Source of the DNA: Christensenellaceae bacterium
GTDB lineage: Bacteria; Bacillota; Clostridia; Christensenellales; CAAEEZ01
DNA length: 25,486 nt
Reading direction: 5' to 3'
Assembly (NCBI GenBank): GCA_020024085.1
Contig: JAHHUG010000010.1
Coordinates: forward strand, 1-25,486
Shown here: positions 15,371-22,785 of the stretch, piece after piece
Layout of the letters: the number at the start of each line of letters is the position of its first letter
Numbering within the stretch: position 1 is the stretch's first letter
Notes under the pieces: generated by a model
The model's input: the letters and a program-made list of their open reading frames with translations, nothing else
What the model was told of the DNA's origin: nothing
The model's database searches: none
Translations under genes and position numbers: made by a program

Positions 15371-16144
15371 ATGAAAAAGTTTGTTATTTCAATTTTAATA
15401 TTAGTTATGTTAATTTTTCCAACCACAACAGTTGCATTTGCCGATGCTCCTGCTACCAATTACGAGTACTACAAAATACTAAGTGACGGGGTTTTGTTTG
15501 GTGAAGAAGATTCAACTGGAACGACTTTTATTCCTAAATTTGAAATACCTAATACCTACTATGCAAAAATAGATACTTCAAGAGAAGTTTTTGTTGATAT
15601 AAATAATATCTCATACGAGCCTGTTATTTATAAAGGTCAAAAGGGCTATATTAAAACTGCTGAAAAAGATATAAAGTATGCAAAGGCTACTGGTAATATT
15701 GCAAAACTTAACGACACCACTGCATACTACGAAAAACAATTACCAATCAAAAAAAATTACATTAACGGAGATATCAATATATCTGCAAATACAGAGCTTG
15801 ATTATCTAGGAAAACTTACAATTAGAAATGAAAAAAACTATGTATTTCTATACAACAATAGTTATGTAATGATACCTGCAACTGAACAATATTTTGATAA
15901 CTTTGTAGTACCTACTCACTCGTTCCCAATAGATAACAACACTAATGTTACTACCGATGAAAAGCTAGAAAGTCCGTACACTAAACTATCTACAAATATC
16001 CTTACAATAGGTATTGCAGTTGCTTGCATAGTAATGGTAATTATAATATACAAACCTCGTAAGAAAATGGTAAATCGTAATGAATACGATGACGACTATT
16101 ACGACAATTATAAATCAAAATATAATGCAAAAAATAATAGGTAA
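15371..16144 (+). CDS. Secreted/membrane-anchored protein of unknown function
   Basis: A 257-residue protein. A signal peptide (1-24/26, basic start, hydrophobic core, ending VAFADA) is followed by an exported domain of about 180 residues rich in short beta strands. It includes an SH3-like-looking run (YYAKIDTSREVFVDINNISY, then VIYKGQKGYIKT). One membrane helix at about 208-227 precedes a short cytoplasmic tail rich in Tyr, Asp and Asn (NEYDDDYYDNYKSKYNAKNN). This is a type I membrane protein exposed on the cell surface. No family is recognised. AGAGG precedes the ATG by six bases, and a terminator follows. It is divergent from the terminase operon and faces the regulator gene convergently, so its link to the phage genes is by position only; it may be a cargo gene or a chromosomal bystander. 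Confidence 0.75.
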   Translation: MKKFVISILILVMLIFPTTTVAFADAPATNYEYYKILSDGVLFGEEDSTGTTFIPKFEIPNTYYAKIDTSREVFVDINNISYEPVIYKGQKGYIKTAEKDIKYAKATGNIAKLNDTTAYYEKQLPIKKNYINGDINISANTELDYLGKLTIRNEKNYVFLYNNSYVMIPATEQYFDNFVVPTHSFPIDNNTNVTTDEKLESPYTKLSTNILTIGIAVACIVMVIIIYKPRKKMVNRNEYDDDYYDNYKSKYNAKNNR

Positions 16145-16148
16145 ACCT

Positions 16149-16174
16149 AACCCTCAACTAATTGAGGGTTTTTT
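16149..16174 (+). terminator. Rho-independent terminator after the membrane-protein gene
   Basis: The arms CCCTCAA (16151-16157) and TTGAGGG (16162-16168) with a short loop are followed by six T residues, five bases past the stop codon region. Confidence 0.85.
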
Positions 16175-16218
16175 ATTTATCTATTAATATATTTTTAACT
16201 ACTCTACAATATTAAAAG

Positions 16219-16797
16219 CTATAAATAACTTGCAACACTTTGTTGTGGTACGAAATTGAATACAATATTTTTATTCATTTTGTCATACATTGATATAATA
16301 TTTTTTTTCTTTCCCAGTGCTTTTTGTGGCACTTCAATATCATCTTTAGGAAGATATTCTATGATATTTTCAAGGAAAGATTCTCCTCTAAACCAAATAT
16401 CATCATCATATCCATACACCTTTAAGTAATAGCAAAATTCGTTAAGTGCCTTTTTTAGATACCTAAACATTGAACGAGTGCTAAAACCAAATTTTTCAAT
16501 AATTTGTTTATTTGGCAATTTGTAAATATATTTTGCAATCAACAATTTAGCATTTGTTTTGTCCATTTTTAACAAAATGTTTTTTGTTAATTCATATACT
16601 GTTGCCAAAATATCTTGTCTATTTTTGAATACAATAATCTTTTCGTATAGCATATCGGTAGTTACTCCATTATAAATATGCGAGCAACCTAGCCCACTCA
16701 TTACAGCATGGTCAACACACTTATCTAGCGACTTAATCATTCGTGGGATATCCTTATAAGCTATTAAAAAAGTTTTAGAAATTTCTTCGACTTTCAT
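16219..16797 (-). CDS. Sigma-region-4-like phage transcription regulator (ArpU/RinA-like), predicted
   Basis: A 192-residue cytoplasmic protein. The middle holds KMDKTNAKLLIAKYIYKLPN, a stretch like those before sigma region 4. It is followed by a helix-turn-helix (about 94-118: NKQIIEKFGFSTRSMFRYLKK) in which the second helix is basic and aromatic. ArpU, RinA and other late regulators of Firmicutes phages have this size and this single C-terminal-half HTH, and they usually lie just upstream of the terminase genes, as here. GAGGAG lies seven bases before the ATG. The 120 nt upstream contain several TTGAA-type palindromes that may be its own operator sites. It may activate the packaging operon. 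A small-terminase role is possible but less likely. No search was available to confirm the family. Confidence 0.6.
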   Translation of the reverse strand: MKVEEISKTFLIAYKDIPRMIKSLDKCVDHAVMSGLGCSHIYNGVTTDMLYEKIIVFKNRQDILATVYELTKNILLKMDKTNAKLLIAKYIYKLPNKQIIEKFGFSTRSMFRYLKKALNEFCYYLKVYGYDDDIWFRGESFLENIIEYLPKDDIEVPQKALGKKKNIISMYDKMNKNIVFNFVPQQSVASYL

Positions 16798-16826
16798 AAT
16801 TACTCCTCTGGTTTATTCAGTTTAGT

Positions 16827-16916
16827 TTGGATATTTTTCAAAACTAGACACGATTTGATTTTTGAAAAATTTTCAAGATTTGTTTGAATTATTTAATTTT
16901 TTTGAAAATTATTCAA
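16827..16916. repeat. Cluster of TTGAA/TTCAA palindromic boxes upstream of the regulator gene
   Basis: Boxes related to TTGAA-N5-TTCAA occur at 16827-16841 (TTGGATATTTTTCAA), 16862-16876 (TTGAAAAATTTTCAA), 16884-16896 (degenerate) and 16902-16916 (TTGAAAATTATTCAA). Centres of the last three are about 20 bp apart, two helical turns. They lie in the 5' region of the regulator gene and could be operator sites. AT-richness makes chance partly responsible. Confidence 0.45.
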
Positions 16917-17082
16917 AATTTCTACAAAATTATACAAAAAAACTCTATTTTCGCAATTTTTTGTATGCAAAAAAAACTATTTTGCATTGCAAAATATTCC
17001 CTAACATATTTACAACAGATTTTTGATTAGATTGAAAAATTTGAAAAAATAAAAAATAAAAAATTCAAAAAATAAACTGTTA

Positions 17083-17147
17083 AAAAAAAAATTTATAAAG
17101 TGGGAGAAGATTTTGAAGCCTCAAAACCCCCTTCCTACTTTATTTAT
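17083..17147 (-). terminator. Rho-independent terminator after the M20 peptidase gene
   Basis: Imperfect long inverted repeat: ATAAAGTGGGAG (from 17095) pairs with CTTCCTACTTTAT (ending about 17143), with some mismatches inside. Read on the minus strand it is followed by a long T run (the A run at 17082-17091). It lies about 40 nt past the peptidase stop and would end the ddh-HAD-peptidase transcript. Confidence 0.65.
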
Positions 17148-17185
17148 ACCCTACTTTTCGTAGCTTTTCAAGTTATAGTGCCAAA

Positions 17186-18640
17186 TTATTCGCAAGTTTT
17201 TTCAATTAATGCTACAAAGAATTGAACTGCCTTTGTTAAATCGTCGATTTTACATCTCTCATTTTTAGAGTGAATACGGTTTCTGTCCTCATCGCTAAGC
17301 TCGAATGGAGCAAACCTAAATACATTCTCGCAGATATCATAGTAATATTTTGCATCAGTTCCTGCAACAAATAGGAATGGAGCAGGTACAACACCAGGGA
17401 ATACCTCCTTAATTGTTTCGCCAAGTATCTTAAAGCTATCACTATCTTTTGGAGATACATCAGAAGGCTCTACTGCATAGTCGCCAACCTTAACCTCAAC
17501 ATTAGGATTGTTTACAACCTTTTCAATATATGCTCTAGTACTCTCGATTGTTTCGCCTGGAAGAATACGACAGTTAATATTAGCAGTTGCAGTATTAGGA
17601 ATAACATTTTCTGCATCGCTACCCTTTGCCATTGTTGGAGCCATTGTAGTATGCATCAATGCACCAGTCATACCCTTTTGCATAAGTACCTTTTTGATAA
17701 TTGGACCAAACAAACCACGATTACCAAGTACAAACTTTAATGGACCTTGAATATGTGGAACTAAAGTATCAAACAAATCATTAACTGGTTCAGTAAATCT
17801 TGCTTTTGTAGGATTTTGCTCAACCTTTGCAACAGCATCACAAAGTTCTCCAAGAGCAGTCTTTTTGCTAGGCATTGAAGCATGTCCACCATTAACCTTT
17901 GCAGTAAGTTTGATATCAACATAACCCTTTTCGCAAGTACCAATAAGTGCAATTTTACCGTCCATTGAGAAGATTTTACCATCAAGGAAAATACCACCCT
18001 CATCAAGTACGAACTCAAGTTTTACACCCTTACTCTTTAAGTACTCAACAATATGTTTTGCACCCTCTTTTCCACCTGGTTCTTCATCGTGACCGAAGCA
18101 ACAATAAATACTTCTTTTTAGCTTATCGCCTCTTTGAAGTACTGTTTCAATAGCCTCAAGAACAGAAATCATTTGGTTTTTCATATCTTGAGAACCTCTA
18201 CCATAAATATAGCCATCTTTGATAACTCCTGCGAAAGGATTTTCCTCCCAACCGTCACCTGCTGGAACTACATCTTGGTGAGCTAGAAAACAAGCTGGCA
18301 ACAAACTTTTGTCTTCGCCCTCAATGTAATAAACTAAACTATACTCATTAACTAAAGTTTTTGTAGCTACTTCGTGAAACTTTGGAAAAGTTTTTTCTAG
18401 GTATTGTTGATACTCTACAAAATACTTACTATCGCCTTCTGGGTAGGTCATGCTAACTGTTGGAATTTTTACAGCATTGCTCAATTTTTTAGAGATGACA
18501 TCTCTGTCAACCTCAACCAATTGTCTTTCTTCCATTTTTGTCTCCTTTTTCCTTCTATACTTAATAGTATTAATAGTAAAATATAAAGCTAGGATTACTA
18601 CTATCGTAATAAAGAAATACAAAATAGTGTATCCTATCAT
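17186..18640 (-). CDS. Membrane-anchored M20 family metallopeptidase (carboxypeptidase S / PM20D1-like)
   Basis: A 484-residue zinc peptidase. Residues 3-24 form an N-terminal membrane anchor followed by basic residues (KYRRKKETK). The M20 catalytic core shows LAHQDVVP (His121, Asp123), GRGSQDMKN (Asp152, bridging), GHDEEPGG (Glu186/Glu187) and LDEGG (Asp213), and a dimerisation-type domain (about 230-370) with GGHASMP follows. This motif set is that of Gly-X carboxypeptidase/PM20D1-like enzymes, which split small peptides or N-acyl amino acids. The ATG overlaps the stop of the HAD gene (ATGA) with GAGAGG 11 bases upstream. A second in-frame ATG at residue 36 has a stronger AAAAAGGAGA site, so a soluble, shorter form may also be made. 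It is the last gene of the ddh-HAD-peptidase unit. Confidence 0.88.
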   Translation of the reverse strand: MIGYTILYFFITIVVILALYFTINTIKYRRKKETKMEERQLVEVDRDVISKKLSNAVKIPTVSMTYPEGDSKYFVEYQQYLEKTFPKFHEVATKTLVNEYSLVYYIEGEDKSLLPACFLAHQDVVPAGDGWEENPFAGVIKDGYIYGRGSQDMKNQMISVLEAIETVLQRGDKLKRSIYCCFGHDEEPGGKEGAKHIVEYLKSKGVKLEFVLDEGGIFLDGKIFSMDGKIALIGTCEKGYVDIKLTAKVNGGHASMPSKKTALGELCDAVAKVEQNPTKARFTEPVNDLFDTLVPHIQGPLKFVLGNRGLFGPIIKKVLMQKGMTGALMHTTMAPTMAKGSDAENVIPNTATANINCRILPGETIESTRAYIEKVVNNPNVEVKVGDYAVEPSDVSPKDSDSFKILGETIKEVFPGVVPAPFLFVAGTDAKYYYDICENVFRFAPFELSDEDRNRIHSKNERCKIDDLTKAVQFFVALIEKTCE

Positions 18641-19284
18641 TTTTTAATTATCCTCTCTATCTCTATGGTATTATGTGCAATAAATGTTGCACCATGCTCT
18701 ACAAGTTCTTCCATTGAACCAAAACCATATGTGATACCTATACTATCTATACCGGCTTTATTTGCTCCGTTGATATCGTATAGCCTATCGCCAACCATTA
18801 TAGCCTCGGAAAAATCCTTACAATTTGCATGTTTTAATGCATCAAGAATAAGCGAACTTTTGTCATCACTCTCATTTTCAGGATTTGGGCTTGCAACATA
18901 TGTAAAATACTTTGTAATATCCAAATAATCTAGCACTTGTGGAGTTACATGGTTTGGCTTTGAAGTAGCTACAAGCAATGTAATTCCTGCATTTTTCAAG
19001 TTTTCAAAAAGCTGAATGGTGCCATCATACACCTTCATTTGCTTTAACCCATTTGCTGCATAGTATTCTCGGTATAACTCAATTGCTCTATCAAGTTCCT
19101 TGCCCTCAATACCCCAAAATTTACTAAAGCTAAGCCACAATGGTGGTCCAAGGATAGACCTTTTTTCTTTAATAGAAAGCTCTCGGTAACCTTGCTTTTT
19201 TATCATATAATCGGTAGCGTTAAATACTCCTTCTGATGTATCAGCAATAGTACCATCTAGGTCAAACAAAACATATTTATACAT
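18637..19284 (-). CDS. HAD-superfamily phosphatase, phosphoglycolate phosphatase-like
   Basis: A 215-residue haloacid-dehalogenase hydrolase. Motif I is FDLDGT (7-12, nucleophile Asp8 and acid Asp10), motif II VATSKP (around Thr107/Ser108, with Lys109), motif III Lys142 in SDDKSS, and motif IV GDRLYD (165-170). The helical cap after motif I (about 15-85) is C1 type, as in Gph, PpaX and YjjG-like enzymes that hydrolyse small phosphorylated metabolites or nucleotides. Substrate cannot be read from sequence. It starts inside the stop of ddh (TAATG) and its stop overlaps the peptidase start, so the three are translationally coupled. The order suggests shared regulation, not necessarily one pathway. 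Confidence 0.88.
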   Translation of the reverse strand: MYKYVLFDLDGTIADTSEGVFNATDYMIKKQGYRELSIKEKRSILGPPLWLSFSKFWGIEGKELDRAIELYREYYAANGLKQMKVYDGTIQLFENLKNAGITLLVATSKPNHVTPQVLDYLDITKYFTYVASPNPENESDDKSSLILDALKHANCKDFSEAIMVGDRLYDINGANKAGIDSIGITYGFGSMEELVEHGATFIAHNTIEIERIIKK

Positions 19285-20258
19285 TACAATAATTCCTTTA
19301 ATAGAGTTTTGCTATCCTTTTTTGATAAATAACTAACTGGTACATCAAGTACTGAAACAGCACCAACTCTGCCCTCGTTATGCATTCTATAAATAGCTCT
19401 AGCATAGGCAATTACAACACTTGAAGTAAATTGAGGATTAGACTCTGTGTTCATTTCAAAGCTCATAACAGCCTTATTTTCACTAGAAAGATTGCCACCA
19501 CGAATAACTGTACCACCGTGAGCTAGTCCCATATGGTTTTTTCTCATTTCATTCATAGAAATAAAGTGAACAATTGTATCATAATCGGCAAAATAGTTTG
19601 GCATAGACTTGATAGTTTGCTCAACATAATCCTTGTCTGCACCCTCTTTAAGCACAACAAAACACTCCCTAAGGTGCTTGTCCCTTGCAGTTAAAGTTGG
19701 GTTAAGTCCTGCTTTTACCTTATTTACTGCATCTTCTTTTGGGATTGTATATTGTCTTGCATCAAGTACACCCTCGATTCTTCTAATAGCATCAGAGTGT
19801 CCTTGGCTTACACCTTTACCCCAAAAAGTATAATTCTCGCCCTCTGGCATACAAGCCTCAAATAAGCAACGATTAATGCTAAATAGACCTGGGTCCCAAC
19901 CAACAGAGATTGCACCAATATGACCATTTTCTTTACCCACCTTGTCCATCGTTTGAAAGTACTCTGGAATTTTTGCGTGAGTATCAAAAGTATCAATTGT
20001 ATTAAACAATTTTAACATTTGTGGTCCTTGAACTGGAAGGTCTGTTGCAGAACCACCACAAAGAACCATTATATCAATTTTACCAACAAAATTTGCAACC
20101 TCGCTAGAATGATAAACCTTTACACCACTGCTTGTTTTAACAGTGCTTGGGTCTCTTCTGGAAAAAACTGCTACAATGTTGAAATCGTCATTATGTTTTA
20201 CTGCTTCTTCAATACCACGAGCAATATTGCCGTAGCCATATAATCCTATATTAATCAT
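19284..20258 (-). CDS. ddh: meso-Diaminopimelate D-dehydrogenase
   Basis: A 324-residue NADPH-dependent oxidoreductase that makes meso-diaminopimelate from tetrahydrodipicolinate and ammonia in one step, feeding peptidoglycan and lysine synthesis. The N-terminal Rossmann loop is GLYGYGNIARG (about 5-15), then the NADP-binding FSRRDPST. The family signatures LCGGSATD, TFDTH, SVGWDPGLFSINR, FWGKGVSQGHSDAIRRI and MPNYFADYD are all visible and closely match the Corynebacterium enzyme. Length is normal (about 326). The start encoding MINIGL has GAGGT six bases upstream; in-frame earlier ATGs lack sites. A promoter with TATAAT lies just ahead. It heads a unit with a HAD phosphatase and an M20 peptidase. 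The cell therefore has the dehydrogenase branch of the diaminopimelate route. Confidence 0.95.
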   Translation of the reverse strand: MINIGLYGYGNIARGIEEAVKHNDDFNIVAVFSRRDPSTVKTSSGVKVYHSSEVANFVGKIDIMVLCGGSATDLPVQGPQMLKLFNTIDTFDTHAKIPEYFQTMDKVGKENGHIGAISVGWDPGLFSINRCLFEACMPEGENYTFWGKGVSQGHSDAIRRIEGVLDARQYTIPKEDAVNKVKAGLNPTLTARDKHLRECFVVLKEGADKDYVEQTIKSMPNYFADYDTIVHFISMNEMRKNHMGLAHGGTVIRGGNLSSENKAVMSFEMNTESNPQFTSSVVIAYARAIYRMHNEGRVGAVSVLDVPVSYLSKKDSKTLLKELL

Positions 20259-20274
20259 TTTATACCTCATAAAT

Positions 20275-20303
20275 ATTATACGATACAAGAGTGAAATATG
20301 CAA
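20275..20303 (-). promoter_or_regulatory. Promoter of the ddh-HAD-peptidase unit
   Basis: On the minus strand TTGCAT (20298-20303), a 17-bp spacer and TATAAT (20275-20280) lie just before the ddh ribosome binding site. It starts immediately after the stop of the upstream SPOR-like gene, so the unit can be transcribed independently. Confidence 0.75.
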
Positions 20304-20304
20304 A

Positions 20305-21762
20305 TCATTTCATATAACTATCTTCAATAATGTTAATATGTAATAAGATAATATTAATATATGTCTCCCTAATTTTCGATACAAGATTGTATTCGTTTGC
20401 TAAATCTAGCATAAAATTATAGGATATTTCAATTTGAGATTTTAACTTTAATATTTTAGGATTACTAGTATTTCCAACATTGTGCGAAAATATATTTTCT
20501 ATCTGTTTTACATTGTTGCTAAGTCGCTTAATACGGTCCTTTGCCTCAACAAAATCCATTTCTTTAGAGCTGATATTATATGATATTTTTTGCAAATCAA
20601 AGCAAGCAATATCAATATATCGAAGTGCAGAACTAACTGCTGAATGTAGGTTGTTTGGAATATGTTTATAGCAATATTTTTTAACTTTTAACTCTATATA
20701 ACCATCAAAAGAATTCTTATTTTCTTGTTTTTCTATAATACTTTTCGCAATTTCTTCTGTTTTGTACATATCAGCAATAACAAAAGGCTTATTGTTGTAT
20801 TTGTAAATACAGCCTGCACCACCTTTACTTATAAAAGAGTTTTTTATCCTATCTGCATCTGCATTATCCACTGCATATTTACCAACAAAATACAAACTTT
20901 GTTCTTCCTTTTCGACAACTAAACTATTAGGCAAAAAATAATTACATACACAAAATGTAATTACAAAAATAAGTAATAATATTATTCCACCTACAATACC
21001 AGTTTTGCTACGGCTACCACCTTTTACACCGATATTTTTGCCATTTTTATCGTTTTTTTGCTTATTTTTATCTTCACTATCTATATAATTATACCTTTTA
21101 TCAATATTAGTTCTTTCATCTGCAATCCTACTATTTTTTTCGGTATAACTTTTTTTGTTGTAATCATATTTAGGTTTTACATTTTCATTTTTATCTTTAT
21201 TAATGTAAGTATCATTATGTATATTTTCATTGCTATTATTGTAAATATTATTAAAGCAATAATCAGTGTCAGTATCCTCATCGGGATAGCTTTCGTTAAG
21301 TATTTTTTTAACCTCGCTATCACTAATTAGGTCGGTGTATGACCTCTTTTTTTTATTAAAAGTACTCTCTAAATCTTTATTATTTAGATTAATATTGTAA
21401 TTATTATCTATATTTAATGGTTTTTTGATGGATTTAGTATTTTTATTTTGATTGCTTACAATATCGCATTTTTCAAGATTATTTGCACTATAAATAATGT
21501 CATTATATGCTAAATTATCATTATTTTCATACGAAGTATTGCACATATCTTCACTGCATACATTACCAGTATTTGTATTTTCAATTCGTTTTTTTAGTTC
21601 GGTAACTTTAGACTTTTTTTCACTATTAGTTGTTACAATTAACCTTTTATTTTTTCCCTCACTAAACACAAAATTATCTAACTTGTACTTAGAATAATCG
21701 TTCTCATTTCCTAGATATCTATACTTTCTATAATCAATTCCTTTCAAAAAAAATACCCTCAC
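20305..21762 (-). CDS. Single-pass membrane protein with Asn/Lys-rich cytoplasmic region and SPOR-like external domain
   Basis: About 485 residues. Residues 1-250 are highly charged, Asn/Lys/Asp/Tyr-rich and probably disordered, in the cytoplasm. One membrane helix (about 254-276) is followed by an exported part. Residues 288-346 (from SLYFVGKYAVDNADADRI) have the alternating pattern of a SPOR domain, a fold that binds denuded peptidoglycan glycan at division sites; this is a pattern match, not proof. The remaining 140 residues are helical. A role in cell-wall processes would fit the neighbouring ddh but is inference. The start is uncertain: the GTG at 21762 lies inside a terminator-like hairpin and has no ribosome binding site, whereas a TTG five codons later (21747) has GAGGG eight bases upstream. 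No ATG is available near the N-terminus. Confidence 0.65.
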   Translation of the reverse strand: MRVFFLKGIDYRKYRYLGNENDYSKYKLDNFVFSEGKNKRLIVTTNSEKKSKVTELKKRIENTNTGNVCSEDMCNTSYENNDNLAYNDIIYSANNLEKCDIVSNQNKNTKSIKKPLNIDNNYNINLNNKDLESTFNKKKRSYTDLISDSEVKKILNESYPDEDTDTDYCFNNIYNNSNENIHNDTYINKDKNENVKPKYDYNKKSYTEKNSRIADERTNIDKRYNYIDSEDKNKQKNDKNGKNIGVKGGSRSKTGIVGGIILLLIFVITFCVCNYFLPNSLVVEKEEQSLYFVGKYAVDNADADRIKNSFISKGGAGCIYKYNNKPFVIADMYKTEEIAKSIIEKQENKNSFDGYIELKVKKYCYKHIPNNLHSAVSSALRYIDIACFDLQKISYNISSKEMDFVEAKDRIKRLSNNVKQIENIFSHNVGNTSNPKILKLKSQIEISYNFMLDLANEYNLVSKIRETYINIILLHINIIEDSYMK

Positions 21763-21782
21763 TAATATTTATGTGAAGGTAT
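21746..21782 (-). terminator. Terminator-like hairpin overlapping the start of the SPOR-like gene
   Basis: On the minus strand the arms ATACCTTCAC (21773-21782) and GTGAGGGTAT (21753-21762) pair over ten positions in RNA, counting one U-G pair, with a ten-base loop and a following run of eight T residues (21746-21753). It probably ends the deoxycytidylate deaminase transcript. It also contains the GTG start and GAGGG site of the next gene, so it could act as an attenuator. Confidence 0.75.
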
Positions 21783-21851
21783 CTATTATTATGTGATTTA
21801 TTTTATTACTTTGATTTTAGATTAGTAGTATATTACTAATATAATACAATA

Positions 21852-22310
21852 TTATTCCTCATCATCAACATACTTCTCTACAACAACTCCTGCTTCGTTA
21901 AATAATTTCATTCCAAAATCATCTGGATATCCGTACTTATAAACTACCCTACGAATACCACTATTAATGATAAGTCTTGCACAAATTGTACAAGGTTGAT
22001 GTGTGCAATAAAGCGTTGCATCATTTACTGAAATTCCTAACTTTGCAGCTTGGATAATTGCATTTTGTTCTGCGTGAACAGCATAGCAAATCTCTTGACA
22101 AGTACCAGACTTAATATTAAGTTCATCACGCATACAAACACCCCTATCTACACAAGTAGATACACCAGCTGGAGCTCCATTGTAACCAGTTGTTAAAATT
22201 CTTTTATTTTTAGTAATTATAGCACCAACTTGTCTACCCTCTCTATAACAACTTGACCAAGTAGATACAAGCTCTGCCATTTGCATAAATCGCTTATCCC
22301 ATTTATCCAT
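21852..22310 (-). CDS. Deoxycytidylate (dCMP) deaminase
   Basis: A 152-residue zinc enzyme of the cytidine deaminase fold that converts dCMP to dUMP, supplying precursor for thymidylate. Catalytic signatures are HAEQNA (His79, Glu81) and PCTIC (Cys107, Cys110). TTGYNGAPAG (40-49) is typical of the dCMP deaminase/ComEB group. Extra cysteines (53, 59, 71, 75) could hold a second zinc as in some family members. GAGGTGA precedes the ATG. It is divergent from groES, and the intergenic region contains promoters for both. A hairpin with a T run follows it about 70 nt past the stop. Length matches ordinary stand-alone forms. Confidence 0.93.
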   Translation of the reverse strand: MDKWDKRFMQMAELVSTWSSCYREGRQVGAIITKNKRILTTGYNGAPAGVSTCVDRGVCMRDELNIKSGTCQEICYAVHAEQNAIIQAAKLGISVNDATLYCTHQPCTICARLIINSGIRRVVYKYGYPDDFGMKLFNEAGVVVEKYVDDEE

Positions 22311-22351
22311 ATTTCACCTCTACATAATAATATATCACAAAATTTTTTTTA

Positions 22352-22388
22352 TTTCTACATTATAGACAAATTTAAATAAAAAATGTTG
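22352..22388 (-). promoter_or_regulatory. Possible promoter of the dCMP deaminase gene
   Basis: A minus-strand TATAAT (22359-22364) lies about 50 nt before the start. The sequence 17 bases upstream is not a good -35, so support rests on the -10 alone. Confidence 0.35.
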
Positions 22389-22398
22389 GCAATAAGGG

Positions 22399-22427
22399 TT
22401 GACAACTGCCAAAATGTGATATATACT
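22399..22427 (+). promoter_or_regulatory. Sigma-A-type promoter of groES-groEL
   Basis: TTGACA (22399-22404), exactly 17 bp, then TATACT (22422-22427). Transcription would start near 22434, placing the CIRCE-like operator at the start site, where HrcA classically binds. Confidence 0.88.
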
Positions 22428-22436
22428 ACTATTATA

Positions 22437-22463
22437 TTAGCAGTCATATAAATAGATTGCTAG
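22437..22463 (+). promoter_or_regulatory. CIRCE-like operator (HrcA site)
   Basis: Left arm TTAGCAGTC, nine-base spacer, right arm GATTGCTAG. Compared with the consensus arms TTAGCACTC and GAGTGCTAA it has one mismatch on the left and two on the right, but the spacing is exact and the position fits. It predicts repression of groESL by HrcA, relieved on heat stress. Confidence 0.8.
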
Positions 22464-22482
22464 AAATTTAGGAGGCTAAAAA

Positions 22483-22773
22483 ATGACAATTCAACCATTA
22501 TTTGATAAAGTTGTAACAGAGCTTGTTAAAACTCAAGAAGAAACCACAAAAAGTGGTATTATTTTACCGGGTACAGCCCAAGAGAAACCACAACTAGCTG
22601 AGGTTATCGCAGTTGGTCCAGGTGGACTAATTGATGGAAAAGAGGTTGTAATGCAAGTAAAAGTTGGCGACAAAATTTTGTTTAATAAATACGCTGGTAG
22701 CGAGTTCAAACTAGACAACAGAGAGGTTATCATAGTAAAACAAAGCGATATACTAGCAATAGTTAATGACTAA
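22483..22773 (+). CDS. groES: Co-chaperonin GroES
   Basis: A 96-residue GroES (Hsp10), which forms a heptameric lid on GroEL. The N-terminus IQPLFDKVV, the mobile loop with KSGIILPGTAQEKP (about 23-36), the GPG near GPGGLIDG, and VGDKILFNKYAG are the standard features. Residues differ from the most common consensus (KPLGDRV becomes QPLFDKV), but the length and loop are normal. AGGAGG is eight bases before the ATG. It is transcribed from the CIRCE-controlled promoter and followed 12 nt later by groEL. Confidence 0.96.
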   Translation: MTIQPLFDKVVTELVKTQEETTKSGIILPGTAQEKPQLAEVIAVGPGGLIDGKEVVMQVKVGDKILFNKYAGSEFKLDNREVIIVKQSDILAIVND

Positions 22774-22785
22774 TAGGAGGAAAAT

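Larger units (their letters stand above)
16798..17185. other. 388-bp AT-rich intergenic region
   Basis: Apart from the palindromic boxes near the regulator start and the peptidase terminator at its far end, the stretch is low-complexity A/T sequence with runs of A and T and no open frame or recognisable RNA. No clear promoter hexamer pair for the regulator could be chosen. Confidence 0.7.

Noticed and set aside
5405..17185. Prophage attachment sites or a tRNA target flanking the phage-derived operon
   Set aside because: Comparing the left edge (5405-5478) with the right intergenic regions by eye gave no shared repeat beyond short A/T runs, and no tRNA is present.
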